From Elioraea tepidiphila DSM 17972 (GTDB taxonomy: Bacteria > Pseudomonadota > Alphaproteobacteria > Acetobacterales > Acetobacteraceae): a stretch of 64,000 nt of DNA. How positions within the stretch are numbered: position 1 is the first letter of the stretch; each line of letters begins with the position of its first letter. Shown here piece by piece: positions 46,151-54,831 of this stretch. A model generated the notes under the pieces. It had not been told where the DNA came from. It ran no database searches and saw only the letters and a list, made by a program, of their open reading frames with translations. The DNA is taken from positions 31,276-95,275 of the forward strand of contig NZ_KB899929.1 in NCBI RefSeq assembly GCF_000378465.1. Reading direction: 5' to 3'. The position numbers and the translations under genes are program-made.

Positions 46151-46663
46151 ATGGAGGAGTTCCGCATTCCCGTCTCCGTGATCGTCGAACGGCGACCCGC
46201 ATCCAGTCCCTGGATCGACCATGTCTGGATGCCGGTGGCCGTGCTGCCGGCGCCGACCGTGGCGAAACCCTGGACCGTGCTGCACCGCAACAACGGCCTG
46301 ACCGCCTACATCGCCGGCCAGGCGGAGGTGGAGCTCCACCCCTCGGACACGGTCGGCTACAAGGCGAATCTCGAGTCCGGGCGGCCGATGCTCTGGGTGG
46401 TGCTGCGCCCCTGCCTGGACGAGCCGGGGATGGAACTGCACCGCGTGCTCGCGGACCCCACCGAGGCCGAGGCGCTGGTGACCGTGGGCGGCGAGGAGGT
46501 GATCGAGCCGGTGCCCATGCCGGGACCGGTGCGCGAGGCCATCGAGGCATTCGTCGCCGCGCACCACCGTGACCGCGGCTTCGTCAAGCGCAGGCGCGAC
46601 CGCGCCGATCCGGAGGCGCTGGCGTCGCGGCCGCGCGCCGGAGGTCCGCATGGCCGAGGCTGA
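46151..46663 (+). CDS. DUF3305 domain protein of FDH locus
   Basis: A 170-residue protein of the DUF3305 family, which occurs almost only beside formate dehydrogenase genes. The core reads IPVSVIVERRPASSPWIDHVWMPVAVLP, later NLESGRPMLWVVLRP and VTVGGEEVIEPVPMPGPV. A basic, arginine-rich tail ends HGRG. It starts 10 bases after the DUF6352-like gene and overlaps the DUF3306 gene by 14 bases. Role unknown; likely in FDH maturation or regulation. Confidence 0.87.
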   Translation: MEEFRIPVSVIVERRPASSPWIDHVWMPVAVLPAPTVAKPWTVLHRNNGLTAYIAGQAEVELHPSDTVGYKANLESGRPMLWVVLRPCLDEPGMELHRVLADPTEAEALVTVGGEEVIEPVPMPGPVREAIEAFVAAHHRDRGFVKRRRDRADPEALASRPRAGGPHGRG

Positions 46664-47270
46664 GGATCGCGAAGGGTTCCTCGCCCGCTGGTCGCGCCGC
46701 AAGCGCGCCGCACGCGAGGGCGTCGAGCCGCCCGAGCCCCAGCCGGCGGAGCCCGTGCCGGTCCGGGCCGAGCCTGCGGCCGCGCCGGAGCCGGAGGAGC
46801 CGATCGACCTCTCGACGCTGCCGAAGATCGAGGAGCTCACGCCCACGAGCGACATCACGGCGTTTCTTCGCAAGGGCGTGCCGCTTTCGCTCCGCAACGC
46901 CGCGCTCCGGCGCATGTGGTCGCTCGATCCGGCGATCCGCGACTACATCGGGCCGGTGGACTATGGCTGGGACTGGAACACGCCCGGCGGCGCGCCGGAC
47001 TACGTCGCCGAGATCGGCGAGACCCCCGAGATTCGCGACCTGGTGGCGCGGATGCTCAGCCCCGCGCCGCCCCAGGCGGAGCCCGAGCGGCCGCCGGAGC
47101 GGGAGGCCGCGCGACCCGAGCGGCTGGCAGCCGAACCGGGGCCGACGGTCATCGCACCTCCGGCGGTCACGGTGGCGGATGCGAAGCCCGCCGATGCCGA
47201 CGGGACGCCGTCGCCCGACCCGCTCCCCCCTGCTCCGCGGCCGCGCCACGGCGGAGCCATGCCTTCCTGA
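46650..47270 (+). CDS. DUF3306 domain protein of FDH locus
   Basis: A 206-residue protein of the DUF3306 family. The recognisable core is FLARWSRRKRAAREG at the N-terminus and LPKIEELTPTSDITAFLRKGVPLSLRNAALRRMWSLDPAIRDYIGPVDYGWDWNTPGG around residues 50-110. The flanking segments are Pro/Ala/Glu-rich and probably disordered. It is the last gene of the DUF cluster; 181 bases then separate it from the TorD-like gene. Works presumably with DUF3305. Confidence 0.88.
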   Translation: MAEAEDREGFLARWSRRKRAAREGVEPPEPQPAEPVPVRAEPAAAPEPEEPIDLSTLPKIEELTPTSDITAFLRKGVPLSLRNAALRRMWSLDPAIRDYIGPVDYGWDWNTPGGAPDYVAEIGETPEIRDLVARMLSPAPPQAEPERPPEREAARPERLAAEPGPTVIAPPAVTVADAKPADADGTPSPDPLPPAPRPRHGGAMPS

Positions 47271-47356
47271 CAATTCCGACTGATCTGGTCGGATTTCCCC
47301 GTGCCGCGGCTCCCGTTCACGGCCCTGCGCGCGGCGCTCCGGCCGTGCGAGGACAC

Positions 47357-47386
47357 TTGGATTCCCGTGAACATTCGGCATAGACT
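47357..47386 (+). promoter_or_regulatory. Candidate weak sigma-70-like promoter for the fdh operon
   Basis: TTGGAT (47357-47362) and TAGACT (47381-47386) are 18 bases apart, 65 bases ahead of the TorD-like start, in the only sizable gap (47271-47451) of the FDH plus-strand block. A small imperfect hairpin TCCGAC/GTCGGA at 47275-47293 precedes it and may end the DUF transcript. Both hexamers match consensus only partly. Confidence 0.3.
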
Positions 47387-47451
47387 CCGAAGCAAGGCTG
47401 CGCCCGGGAGCGAAAGGGCGCGCCAACAGGAGCGTTCGGGGACCATTGGGC

Positions 47452-48057
47452 GTGGGGAACGTTCTGCCGGCTGTTGCGAGTGCTGACCGCGAGACCGAGG
47501 CGGGGCGCGCGCGCGTCTACGCGCTGCTCGCGGCGCTGCTCGCGCGCGCGCCCGATCGCGCGTTGCTCGACCGGCTCGCCGCCCTCGGTCCGGACGGAAC
47601 GCCGCTCGGCGAGGCGCTGGGCGCACTCGGCGAGGCCGCGCGCACGGCGCGGGCCGAGGCGGTCGAGCGCGAATTCCACGACCTGTTCATCGGGCTCGGG
47701 CGCGGCGAACTGCTGCCTTATGCGAGCTACTACCTCACCGGGTTCCTCCACGAGCGCCCGCTCGCCAAGCTGCGCGGCGATCTCGCCGCCCTCGGCGTCG
47801 AGCGGGCGGAGGGCGTGGCCGAGCCCGAGGATCACATCGCCACGCTCTGCGAGGTGATGGCCGGGCTGATCGACGGCAGCCTCGGCGACGGCGCCGAACA
47901 CGACCGGCGCATCTTCGAGCGCCATCTCCGCCCCTGGGCGGAACGGTTCTTCGCCGACCTGGAGCAGGCCGAGGCGGCGCGCTTCTATCGCGCGGTCGGC
48001 CGGTTGGGCCGGATTTTCATCGGGATCGAAACGGAGGCGTTCGCGCTGCCGGCATGA
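47452..48057 (+). CDS. TorD/DmsD family molybdoenzyme chaperone
   Basis: A ~201-residue all-helical chaperone that should bind the Tat signal or apo-form of the FDH catalytic subunit. Typical features are EREFHDLFIGLGRGELLPYASYYLTGFLHERPLAKLRGDLAALG and EPEDHIATLCEVMAGL, then FFADLEQAEAARFYRAVGRLGRIFIGIE. No ATG exists near the start: GTG at 47452 has GGGGA nine bases upstream and is chosen; TTG at 47446 is an alternative. It starts the structural FDH operon and precedes the small Tat protein. Confidence 0.85.
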   Translation: MGNVLPAVASADRETEAGRARVYALLAALLARAPDRALLDRLAALGPDGTPLGEALGALGEAARTARAEAVEREFHDLFIGLGRGELLPYASYYLTGFLHERPLAKLRGDLAALGVERAEGVAEPEDHIATLCEVMAGLIDGSLGDGAEHDRRIFERHLRPWAERFFADLEQAEAARFYRAVGRLGRIFIGIETEAFALPA

Positions 48058-48095
48058 GCGGGCGCGCGGCACGAGGTCGAAAGGGAGCGACGGGC

Positions 48096-48302
48096 ATGAG
48101 CAAGGACACGATCGAGACCGGGGCGCGTCGGCGCTTCCTGCGCACGCTCGGTGTGGCGGGCGCGGCGGCTGCAACCCTGCCGCTGGCGGGCGCGAAGCCG
48201 GCCGCCGCGCGGGAGAGCCGCGAGGAGATGAAGAAGCGCCGCTACCAGGCGAATTCGCCCGACGTGCAGGCCTTCTACCGCACCAACCGTTACGAGCGCT
48301 GA
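48096..48302 (+). CDS. Formate dehydrogenase region Tat-signal small protein
   Basis: A 68-residue protein with the twin-arginine signal ARRRFLRTLGVAGAAAATLPLAG and a short mature part ending SREEMKKRRYQANSPDVQAFYRTNRYER. This small family is defined by its place upstream of the FDH large subunit and is thought to be exported with it. AAGGGAG lies just before the ATG. The extreme brevity of the mature chain suggests a subunit or assembly peptide rather than an enzyme. Confidence 0.9.
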   Translation: MSKDTIETGARRRFLRTLGVAGAAAATLPLAGAKPAAARESREEMKKRRYQANSPDVQAFYRTNRYER

Positions 48303-48326
48303 CGCGGACGCAAGGGAGGAACGCCG

Positions 48327-51266
48327 ATGCTGATCAAGCGCAGCGACGCAACCCGGGCCCGGGGCGGGATCGCCCAGGCCTTTGCATCCTTCTCCGCCGG
48401 CGCGCTCGACCGCCGCGCCTTCCTGCGCCGCTCGGGCGTGGCCGCCGGCGGCCTCGCCGCCGTCGCGGGGCTCGGCGCCGGCACGGTGAAGCGGGCCGAG
48501 GCCGGGCCGATGCAGCCCGGCGTGCCGGTCGAGGTGAAGAAGAACATCTGCACCCACTGCTCGGTCGGCTGCACCGTCACCGCCGAGGTGCAGAATGGCG
48601 TCTGGGTCGGCCAGGAGCCGACCTGGACCAGCCCGATCAACCGCGGCACGCACTGCGCCAAGGGCGCGGCGATCCGCGAACTCGTGCACGGCGACCGCCG
48701 GCTCAAGTATCCGATGAAGCTCGCCGGCGGGCAGTGGCAGCGCATCTCGTGGGATCAGGCGATCAACGAAATCGGCGACAAGCTGCTCCAGGTGCGCGAG
48801 CAGTCCGGACCCGATGCGGCGTTCTTCCTCGGCTCGGCCAAGTTCTCGAACGAGGGCGCCTATCTGTTCCGCAAGTTCACCGCCTTCTGGGGCACGAACA
48901 ACGTCGATCACCAGGCGAAGATCTGCCACTCGACCACGGTCGCCGGCGTGGCGAACACCTGGGGCTACGGCGCGCAGACGAACTCCTACAACGACATCCG
49001 CAAGTCCAAGACCGTCATCATCATGGGCGGCAACCCGGCGGAGGCGCATCCCGTGTCCTTGCAGCACGTGCTGCAGGGCAAGGAGCAGAACCGCGCCAAC
49101 CTGATCGTGATCGAGCCGCGCTTCACCCGCACGGCAGCGCACGCGACCGAGTTTGTGCGCATGCGCCCGGGCACCGACATCCCCGCGCTGTGGGGCATCC
49201 TCTGGCACATCTTCGAGAACGGCTGGGAGGACAAGGAGTTCATCCGCCAGCGGGTGTACGGCATGGACGACGTCCGCAAGGAGGTTGCGAAGTGGACGCC
49301 CGACGAGGTCGAGCGCGTCACCGGCATCCCCGGCGCGCAGCTCCGCCGGGTGGCGGAGAAGTTCGCCAAGGAGAAGCCAGGTACGCTCGTCTGGTGCATG
49401 GGCATGACGCAGCACACGGTCGGTACGGCGAACGTGCGTGCGGCCTGCATCCTGCTGCTCGCGACCGGCAATGTCGGTGCCCCGGGCACGGGGGCGAACA
49501 TCTTCCGCGGCCACTGCAACGTGCAGGGGGCGACCGATCTCGGCGTCGACAACACCACACTGCCGCTCTACTACGGGCTCGACGAGGGCGCGTGGCGGCA
49601 CTGGGCGCGCGTCTGGGACGTCTCCTATGACTATCTGCGCGGCCGCTTCGGCCCGCCGGGTGCGGATGACGCGGCGCGCAAGCGGATGATGGAGATGCCC
49701 GGGATCACCTCGACCCGGTATCTCGACATCACGATGCTGCCGCAGGACCAGTTGGAGCAGGGCCAGCCGAACCTGCGCGCGATGGTGGTATTCGGCCATG
49801 GCGGCAACACCGTGGTGCGCATGCCCGAGGCGCAGAAGGCGCTCGACAAGCTTGACCTTCTGGTCGTCGCCGACCCGCATCCGACCACCTTCGCGGTGCT
49901 GCACAATCGGCGCGAGAATACCTACCTGCTGCCGATCTGCACACAGCTCGAATGCAACGGCAGCCGCACCGCCTCGAACCGCTCGCTGCAATGGGGCGAG
50001 CAGATCATCAAGCCGATCTTCGAGAGCAAGACCGACTACGAGGCGCTCTACCGCCTTGCCGAGAAACTCGGCTTCGCGCAGGAGATGTTCAAGAACATCA
50101 CCGTGCGCGGCAAGGAGCCGGAGGCGGAAAGCGTGCTGCGCGAGATCAACCGCGGCGGCTGGTCCACCGGCTATTGCGGCCAGTCGCCGGAGCGGCTGAA
50201 GGCGCATATGCGCCACCAGCAGCACTTCGACCTGGTGACGCTGCGCGCGGGGCCGGATGCACCGGAGGAGGTGCGCGGCGACTACTACGGCCTGCCCTGG
50301 CCGTGCTGGGGCAAGCCGGAGTACCGTCATCCCGGCACGCACCAGCTCTACAACACCCATCTGCACGTGAAGGACGGCGGCGGCACGTTCCGTGCGCGCT
50401 TCGGCGTCGAGCGCAACGGCGAGACGCTGCTGGCCGAGGGCAGCTACTCCGTCGGCTCGCAGATCCAGGACGGCTATCCGCAGTTCACCTACGGCGTACT
50501 CAAGCGCCTCGGCTGGGATGCCGACCTGACCGACGAGGAGCGCGCGACCATCGAGCGGATCGGCGGCAACGCCCCGGACAACGTGTCCTGGGCGACCGAC
50601 CTCTCCGGCGGCATCCAGCGCGTGGCGCTCGAGCACGGCTGCATCCCGTTCGGCAACGGCAAGGCGCGGGCGAATGCCTGGAACCTGCCCGACCCGATCC
50701 CGGTGCACCGCGAGCCGATCTACACGCCGCGGCCCGATCTGGTCGCGAAGTACCCGACGCGCGACAACTTCCGTGCACACCGCGCGCCGAACATCGGCCA
50801 CACGGTGCAGAAGCAGGCGGTCGAGCGGAACATTCCGCGCGACTTCCCGCTGGTGTTCACCTCGGGCCGTCTGGTGGAGTACGAGGGCGGCGGCGAGGAA
50901 ACCCGCTCCAACAAGTGGCTGGCCGAACTGCAACAGGACATGTTCGTCGAGATCAATCCGGCGGACGCGGCCGCGCGCAACATCACCGATGGCGCCTGGG
51001 TGCTGGTGCAGGGGCCGGAGATGCCGCGCGACAAGTTCCTGCGCGTCAAGGCGCTGGTGACCGAACGCGTCGGCCGCGGCGTGGTGTGGATGCCGTTCCA
51101 CTTCGCCGGCTGGTTCATGCAGGAGGATCAGCGTCCGAAATACCCGCAGGGGACCGACCCGATCGTGCTCGGCGAGAGCGCGAACACGGTCACCAGCTAC
51201 GGCTTCGACCCGGTCACCTCGATGCAGGAGACCAAGTGCACGCTCTGCCAGATCCGGGCGGCGTGA
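48327..51266 (+). CDS. fdhA: Formate dehydrogenase catalytic (molybdopterin) subunit, cysteine type
   Basis: A 979-residue member of the DMSO-reductase/FDH family that oxidises formate to CO2. The Tat signal DRRAFLRRSGVAAGGLAAVAG is at 29-49. The Fe-S cluster ligands are Cys75, Cys78, Cys82 and Cys110. The metal ligand is Cys200 in AKICHSTTVAGVA, where E. coli FDH-N/O have selenocysteine, so no SelB machinery is needed. Bis-MGD contacts such as MGGNPAEAHP and GATGNVG-type segments are present. The C-terminus ends CTLCQIRAA. It is exported with its Fe-S partner, so formate is oxidised on the periplasmic side. Confidence 0.96.
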   Translation: MLIKRSDATRARGGIAQAFASFSAGALDRRAFLRRSGVAAGGLAAVAGLGAGTVKRAEAGPMQPGVPVEVKKNICTHCSVGCTVTAEVQNGVWVGQEPTWTSPINRGTHCAKGAAIRELVHGDRRLKYPMKLAGGQWQRISWDQAINEIGDKLLQVREQSGPDAAFFLGSAKFSNEGAYLFRKFTAFWGTNNVDHQAKICHSTTVAGVANTWGYGAQTNSYNDIRKSKTVIIMGGNPAEAHPVSLQHVLQGKEQNRANLIVIEPRFTRTAAHATEFVRMRPGTDIPALWGILWHIFENGWEDKEFIRQRVYGMDDVRKEVAKWTPDEVERVTGIPGAQLRRVAEKFAKEKPGTLVWCMGMTQHTVGTANVRAACILLLATGNVGAPGTGANIFRGHCNVQGATDLGVDNTTLPLYYGLDEGAWRHWARVWDVSYDYLRGRFGPPGADDAARKRMMEMPGITSTRYLDITMLPQDQLEQGQPNLRAMVVFGHGGNTVVRMPEAQKALDKLDLLVVADPHPTTFAVLHNRRENTYLLPICTQLECNGSRTASNRSLQWGEQIIKPIFESKTDYEALYRLAEKLGFAQEMFKNITVRGKEPEAESVLREINRGGWSTGYCGQSPERLKAHMRHQQHFDLVTLRAGPDAPEEVRGDYYGLPWPCWGKPEYRHPGTHQLYNTHLHVKDGGGTFRARFGVERNGETLLAEGSYSVGSQIQDGYPQFTYGVLKRLGWDADLTDEERATIERIGGNAPDNVSWATDLSGGIQRVALEHGCIPFGNGKARANAWNLPDPIPVHREPIYTPRPDLVAKYPTRDNFRAHRAPNIGHTVQKQAVERNIPRDFPLVFTSGRLVEYEGGGEETRSNKWLAELQQDMFVEINPADAAARNITDGAWVLVQGPEMPRDKFLRVKALVTERVGRGVVWMPFHFAGWFMQEDQRPKYPQGTDPIVLGESANTVTSYGFDPVTSMQETKCTLCQIRAA

Positions 51267-51289
51267 AGGGCTAGGGAGGAGAGATCGTC

Positions 51290-51886
51290 ATGGCCCGCAT
51301 GAAGTTCCTCTGCGACGCGGACCGCTGCATCGAGTGCAACGCCTGCGTCACCGCCTGCAAGAACGAGCACGAGGTGCCCTGGGGCATCAACCGCCGGCGC
51401 GTCGTCACCATCAATGACGGCAAGCCGGGCGAGCGCTCGATCTCGATGGCGTGCATGCACTGCACGGATGCGCCCTGCGCGGCGGTCTGCCCCGTCGACT
51501 GCTTCTACACCACCGCCGACGGGGTGGTGTTGCACTCCAAGGATCTGTGCATCGGCTGCGGCTACTGCTTCTATGCCTGCCCGTTCGGCGCGCCGCAGTA
51601 TCCGCGGCTCGGCAATTTCGGCAGCCGCGGCAAGATGGACAAGTGCACCTACTGCGCCGGCGGCCCCGAGGCCGACAACACAGCCGCCGAGTACGCCAAG
51701 TACGGCTCGAACCGTCTCGCCCAGGGCAAGCTGCCGCTCTGCGCCGAGATGTGCTCGACCAAGGCGCTGCTCGCCGGCGACGGCGACATCATCGCCCAGA
51801 TCTACGCCGAGCGTGTGACGACGCGCGGCTACGGCTCGGGCGCGTGGGGCTGGCGCACGGCCTACAAGGACATGGTGGCAGGCTGA
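51290..51886 (+). CDS. fdhB: Formate dehydrogenase Fe-S (beta) subunit
   Basis: A 198-residue electron-transfer subunit with four cluster motifs: CIECNACVTAC, CMHCTDAPCAAVCP, CIGCGYCFYACPFGAP and CTYCAG plus a final Cys in LCAEMC. It would carry electrons from the catalytic subunit to the cytochrome b. It lacks the C-terminal transmembrane helix seen in E. coli FdnH, so anchoring depends on the gamma subunit. A GGGAGGAGAG site is six bases before the ATG. Downstream comes a strong hairpin and then fdhC. Confidence 0.95.
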   Translation: MARMKFLCDADRCIECNACVTACKNEHEVPWGINRRRVVTINDGKPGERSISMACMHCTDAPCAAVCPVDCFYTTADGVVLHSKDLCIGCGYCFYACPFGAPQYPRLGNFGSRGKMDKCTYCAGGPEADNTAAEYAKYGSNRLAQGKLPLCAEMCSTKALLAGDGDIIAQIYAERVTTRGYGSGAWGWRTAYKDMVAG

Positions 51887-51897
51887 GTTGGGATCGC

Positions 51898-51928
51898 GCC
51901 GGCGGCGGGATGGGACCCCGCCGCCGGC
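51898..51928 (+). other. Intra-operon hairpin between fdhB and fdhC
   Basis: A perfect 12-bp stem (GCCGGCGGCGGG / CCCGCCGCCGGC) with a 7-base loop begins 11 bases after the fdhB stop and ends 23 bases before the fdhC start. No T tract follows. It could protect the upstream mRNA or partly reduce expression of the cytochrome subunit. Confidence 0.6.
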
Positions 51929-51951
51929 CTCTTCCGCGGGAGGATCACCGG

Positions 51952-52980
51952 ATGAAGGGCATCACCACCCGGCTGCACGCGGCGCTCGTCGCGATCGTGC
52001 TGGGGCTGGGCATCGGCCTTGCCGCCGCCCCGGCAACCGCGCCCGAGGCGCTGGCGCAGGCGCCGGCCGCGCCGCCGGCCGCCAGCGAGCAGATGCTGTT
52101 CAACTACCTCCAGGGCGATGTGCGCGGGCGGGTGACGATCCCCGATCAGCGCGCCGCCATGCTGATCCAGCCGGCCGGGCGCGACTTCCAGACCTTCTGG
52201 CGCTCGACGATGAAGTGGATCGGCGGCATCGCCGTCGGCGGCATGCTGGTGGTGCTGGTGATCTTCTATCTGGTGCGCGGCACGATCCGCATCTCCGCCG
52301 GGCCTTCGGGGCGCACCATCCAGCGCTTCAACGGGGTCGAACGGTTCGCGCACTGGCTGACCGCCTCGACCTTCATCGTGCTCGGCATCACCGGGCTCAA
52401 CATCACCTTCGGGCGCGAGCTGCTGCTGCCGATCCTGGGCCCCGACACCTTCACCGCCTGGTCCGAGCTCGGCAAGGTCGCGCACAACTTCCTGTCCTTC
52501 CCGTTCACCCTCGGCATCGCCCTGATGCTGGTGATCTGGATCAAGGACAACCTGCCCTCGCGCGTCGATGCGCAATGGTTCGCGCAGGGCGGCGGGCTGA
52601 TCGGCAGCGCGCATCCGCCGGCGAGGAAGTTCAATGCCGGGCAGAAGCTGATCTTCTGGTCGGTGGTGCTGGGCGGGGCGGCGATCGCGGTCACCGGCTA
52701 CATCATGATGTTCCCGTTCCAGTTCATCGCCACCGACATGGCCGGGATGCAGCTCGCGATCCAGCTGCACGGGATCATCTCGCTGGTGCTGATCGCGATC
52801 ATCCTCGCGCACATCTATATCGGCTCGCTCGGCATGGAGGGGGCCTTCGCCGCGATGGGCTCCGGGCGGGTCGATCTGAACTGGGCCAAGGAGCATCACA
52901 GCCTCTGGGTCGACGAGATGATGAGCGGCGGGCGCGACGCGGCCGCACCCTCGGGGGCGCGCAGCGCCGGCGCCGACTGA
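51952..52980 (+). CDS. fdhC: Formate dehydrogenase gamma subunit, cytochrome b556
   Basis: A 342-residue membrane subunit that accepts electrons through heme b and reduces quinone. An N-terminal signal-like helix (LHAALVAIVLGLGIGLAAA) and an Ala/Pro-rich periplasmic segment precede four main helices: 86-108, ~141-160, ~185-205 and ~235-290. Histidines that could bind heme occur in FAHWLTAS, VAHNFLSF, QLHGIISL and LAHIYIGS. The ATG at 51952 follows GGGAGGA. It ends the structural operon before another hairpin. Confidence 0.93.
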   Translation: MKGITTRLHAALVAIVLGLGIGLAAAPATAPEALAQAPAAPPAASEQMLFNYLQGDVRGRVTIPDQRAAMLIQPAGRDFQTFWRSTMKWIGGIAVGGMLVVLVIFYLVRGTIRISAGPSGRTIQRFNGVERFAHWLTASTFIVLGITGLNITFGRELLLPILGPDTFTAWSELGKVAHNFLSFPFTLGIALMLVIWIKDNLPSRVDAQWFAQGGGLIGSAHPPARKFNAGQKLIFWSVVLGGAAIAVTGYIMMFPFQFIATDMAGMQLAIQLHGIISLVLIAIILAHIYIGSLGMEGAFAAMGSGRVDLNWAKEHHSLWVDEMMSGGRDAAAPSGARSAGAD

Positions 52981-53002
52981 GCCGCGCGCGACCGAGAGGA
53001 AC

Positions 53003-53029
53003 CGGCCGGCGGAGCCCCTCCGCCGGCCG
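53003..53029 (+). terminator. Hairpin after fdhC
   Basis: A perfect 11-bp stem (CGGCCGGCGGA / TCCGCCGGCCG) with a 5-base loop lies 22 bases after the fdhC stop and 12 bases ahead of mobB. There is no T tract, so it may be Rho-dependent or an mRNA stabiliser rather than a full terminator. Confidence 0.6.
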
Positions 53030-53041
53030 CAGACTGTGCGC

Positions 53042-53560
53042 ATGAAGGTCTTCGGCATCACCGGCTGGTCCGGCTCGGGCAAGACCACGCTGCTCGTGCG
53101 GCTGATCCCGGCGCTGGTCGCGCGCGGGCTCAGCGTCTCGACCGTGAAGCACGCGCATCACGGCTTCGATGTCGATCGGCCGGGCAAGGACAGCTACGAG
53201 CATCGCCGCGCCGGTGCCACCGAGGTGCTGATCGGCTCGGCCAATCGCTGGGCGCTGATGCACGAGCTGCGCGGCGTGCCCGAGCCGGCGCTGCCCGAGC
53301 TGCTGGCGCGCATGAGCCCGGTCGATCTCGTGCTGGTGGAAGGGTTCAAGCGCAACCCGCATCCCAAGATCGAGGTCTGGCGCGCGGCCACCGGCAAGCC
53401 GCCGCTGTTCCCGGAGGATCCGCAGATCCTCGCCGTCGCCTCGGATGGCGCGGTGCCAGGATGCGCGCTGCCGCAGTTCGGGCTCGACGAGATCGACGCG
53501 ATCGCGGGGTTCGTGGTTCGCGCGGTCGGGATCGCCGCGCGCGCGCGCGCCGTGGGCTGA
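53042..53560 (+). CDS. mobB: Molybdopterin-guanine dinucleotide biosynthesis protein B
   Basis: A 172-residue GTP-binding protein that assists MobA in making the bis-MGD cofactor. Walker A GWSGSGKTT is at 8-16, followed by STVKHAHHGFDVDRPGKDSYEHRRAGATEVL and DLVLVEGFKRNPHPKIEVWR, all typical. A GTG six bases upstream is an alternative start. The gene follows the fdh operon, whose enzyme needs this cofactor. A GC dinucleotide run marks the 3' end. Confidence 0.95.
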   Translation: MKVFGITGWSGSGKTTLLVRLIPALVARGLSVSTVKHAHHGFDVDRPGKDSYEHRRAGATEVLIGSANRWALMHELRGVPEPALPELLARMSPVDLVLVEGFKRNPHPKIEVWRAATGKPPLFPEDPQILAVASDGAVPGCALPQFGLDEIDAIAGFVVRAVGIAARARAVG

Positions 53561-53564
53561 GCGC

Positions 53565-54821
53565 ATGGCGCAGCTCTCGGACGACTGCTTCGCGTTCGGC
53601 GGCGCGCTCATGCCGGTGGACGAGGCGCTGGCCGAGCTGCGCGCGCGGCTCCGTCCTGTCACCGGCATCGAACGCGTGACGCTGCACGAGGCGGCCGGGC
53701 GCATCCTCGCCGAGGACGTGATCGCCGCGGTCGATCTGCCGCCCTTCGCCAACAGCGCCGTGGACGGCTATGCCGTCCGCCACGCCGACCTCGCGCCCGA
53801 CGCCGACACGATCCTGCCCGTCGGCGCGCGCGTGCCGGCGGGCGGCGCGCTCGGGCGCCCGATCCGTCCGGGCGAGGCGGTCCGCATCTTCACCGGCGCA
53901 CCCATGCCCGAGGGCGCGGACACGGTGATGATGCAGGAGGATGCCGAGGTGTTGCCCGACGGACGGGTGCGGCTGCGCGCCGGGCTCAAGCGCGGGGCGA
54001 ATGCGCGCGACGCGGGCGAGGATGTGCCGAAAGGCACCGTTGCGCTGCCGGCCGGGCGTCTGCTGCGACCACAGGATGTCGGCATGGCGGCGGCCCTCGG
54101 GTGCGACGCGATCGCCGTACGGGCGCGGCTGCGCGTCGCGCTGTTCTCGACCGGCGACGAGCTCGCCCCGCCCGGCGCGGCCCTGCCGCCGCTCAAGGTC
54201 TACGACAGCAACCGCTTCACCCTGCACGCGGCGCTCACGCGGCTCGGCTGCGCGGTGACCGATCTCGGCATCCTGCCGGACCGCGCCGAGGCCGTGGCCT
54301 CGGCCCTCGCCGAGGCCGCGCCCGCGCATGACCTGCTGCTGACCTCCGGCGGCGTCTCGACCGGCGAGGAGGATCATGTGAAGGCGGCGGTCGAGGCGGC
54401 GGGGTCCCTGTTCTTCTGGCGGCTCGCCATCAAGCCGGGCCGGCCCGTGGCGCTCGGCCAGGTGGGCGGCACCGCCTTCGCCGGGCTGCCGGGCAATCCG
54501 GTCGCGGTGGTGGTGACCTTCGTGCACGTGGTCCGCCCGCTCGCATTGCTGCTCGCGGGCGGGACGGCGGTGCCGCCGCTGCGCTTCCCCGTGCGTGCCG
54601 CGTTCCGCTACCGCAAGAAAGCCGGGCGGCGCGAGTATGTGCGCGCGAGCCTGGTGCCGGGCGAGGGGGGCGCGGTCGAGGCGCGCAACTTCCCGCGCGA
54701 GGGCGCGGGGCTGCTCTCCTCGCTGGTCCGGACCGACGGGCTGGTCGAGCTCGACGAGGCGGCGACCGGCGTCGCCCCCGGCGATCAGGTCGCGTTCCTG
54801 CCCTACAGCGAACTCCTGTAG
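53565..54821 (+). CDS. moeA: Molybdopterin molybdenumtransferase
   Basis: A 418-residue MoeA that inserts molybdate into adenylated molybdopterin. Conserved segments: PPFANSAVDGYAVR near residues 64-77, RIFTGAPMPEGADTVMMQED, FSTGDEL, SGGVSTGEEDHVKAAVEA and GLPGNPVAVVVTF. The start ATG lies four bases after the mobB stop. Both molybdenum genes serve the FDH. The stop is only ten bases before dnaE2, so the polymerase gene may be co-transcribed. Confidence 0.96.
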   Translation: MAQLSDDCFAFGGALMPVDEALAELRARLRPVTGIERVTLHEAAGRILAEDVIAAVDLPPFANSAVDGYAVRHADLAPDADTILPVGARVPAGGALGRPIRPGEAVRIFTGAPMPEGADTVMMQEDAEVLPDGRVRLRAGLKRGANARDAGEDVPKGTVALPAGRLLRPQDVGMAAALGCDAIAVRARLRVALFSTGDELAPPGAALPPLKVYDSNRFTLHAALTRLGCAVTDLGILPDRAEAVASALAEAAPAHDLLLTSGGVSTGEEDHVKAAVEAAGSLFFWRLAIKPGRPVALGQVGGTAFAGLPGNPVAVVVTFVHVVRPLALLLAGGTAVPPLRFPVRAAFRYRKKAGRREYVRASLVPGEGGAVEARNFPREGAGLLSSLVRTDGLVELDEAATGVAPGDQVAFLPYSELL

Positions 54822-54831
54822 GCTCTGCGCC

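Noticed and set aside
48924..48926. Possible selenocysteine in formate dehydrogenase
   Set aside because: The metal-ligand position is TGC (Cys200), not TGA, so no selenocysteine insertion is required.
47985..51101. A 1038-codon minus-strand frame across the FDH large subunit
   Set aside because: It is the antisense shadow of fdhA; composition is Arg/Gly/Ala/His-rich with no family match.
53546..53560. GCGCGCGCGC run at the end of mobB
   Set aside because: Short dinucleotide run at the end of an Arg/Ala-rich coding tail; no sign of a separate element.
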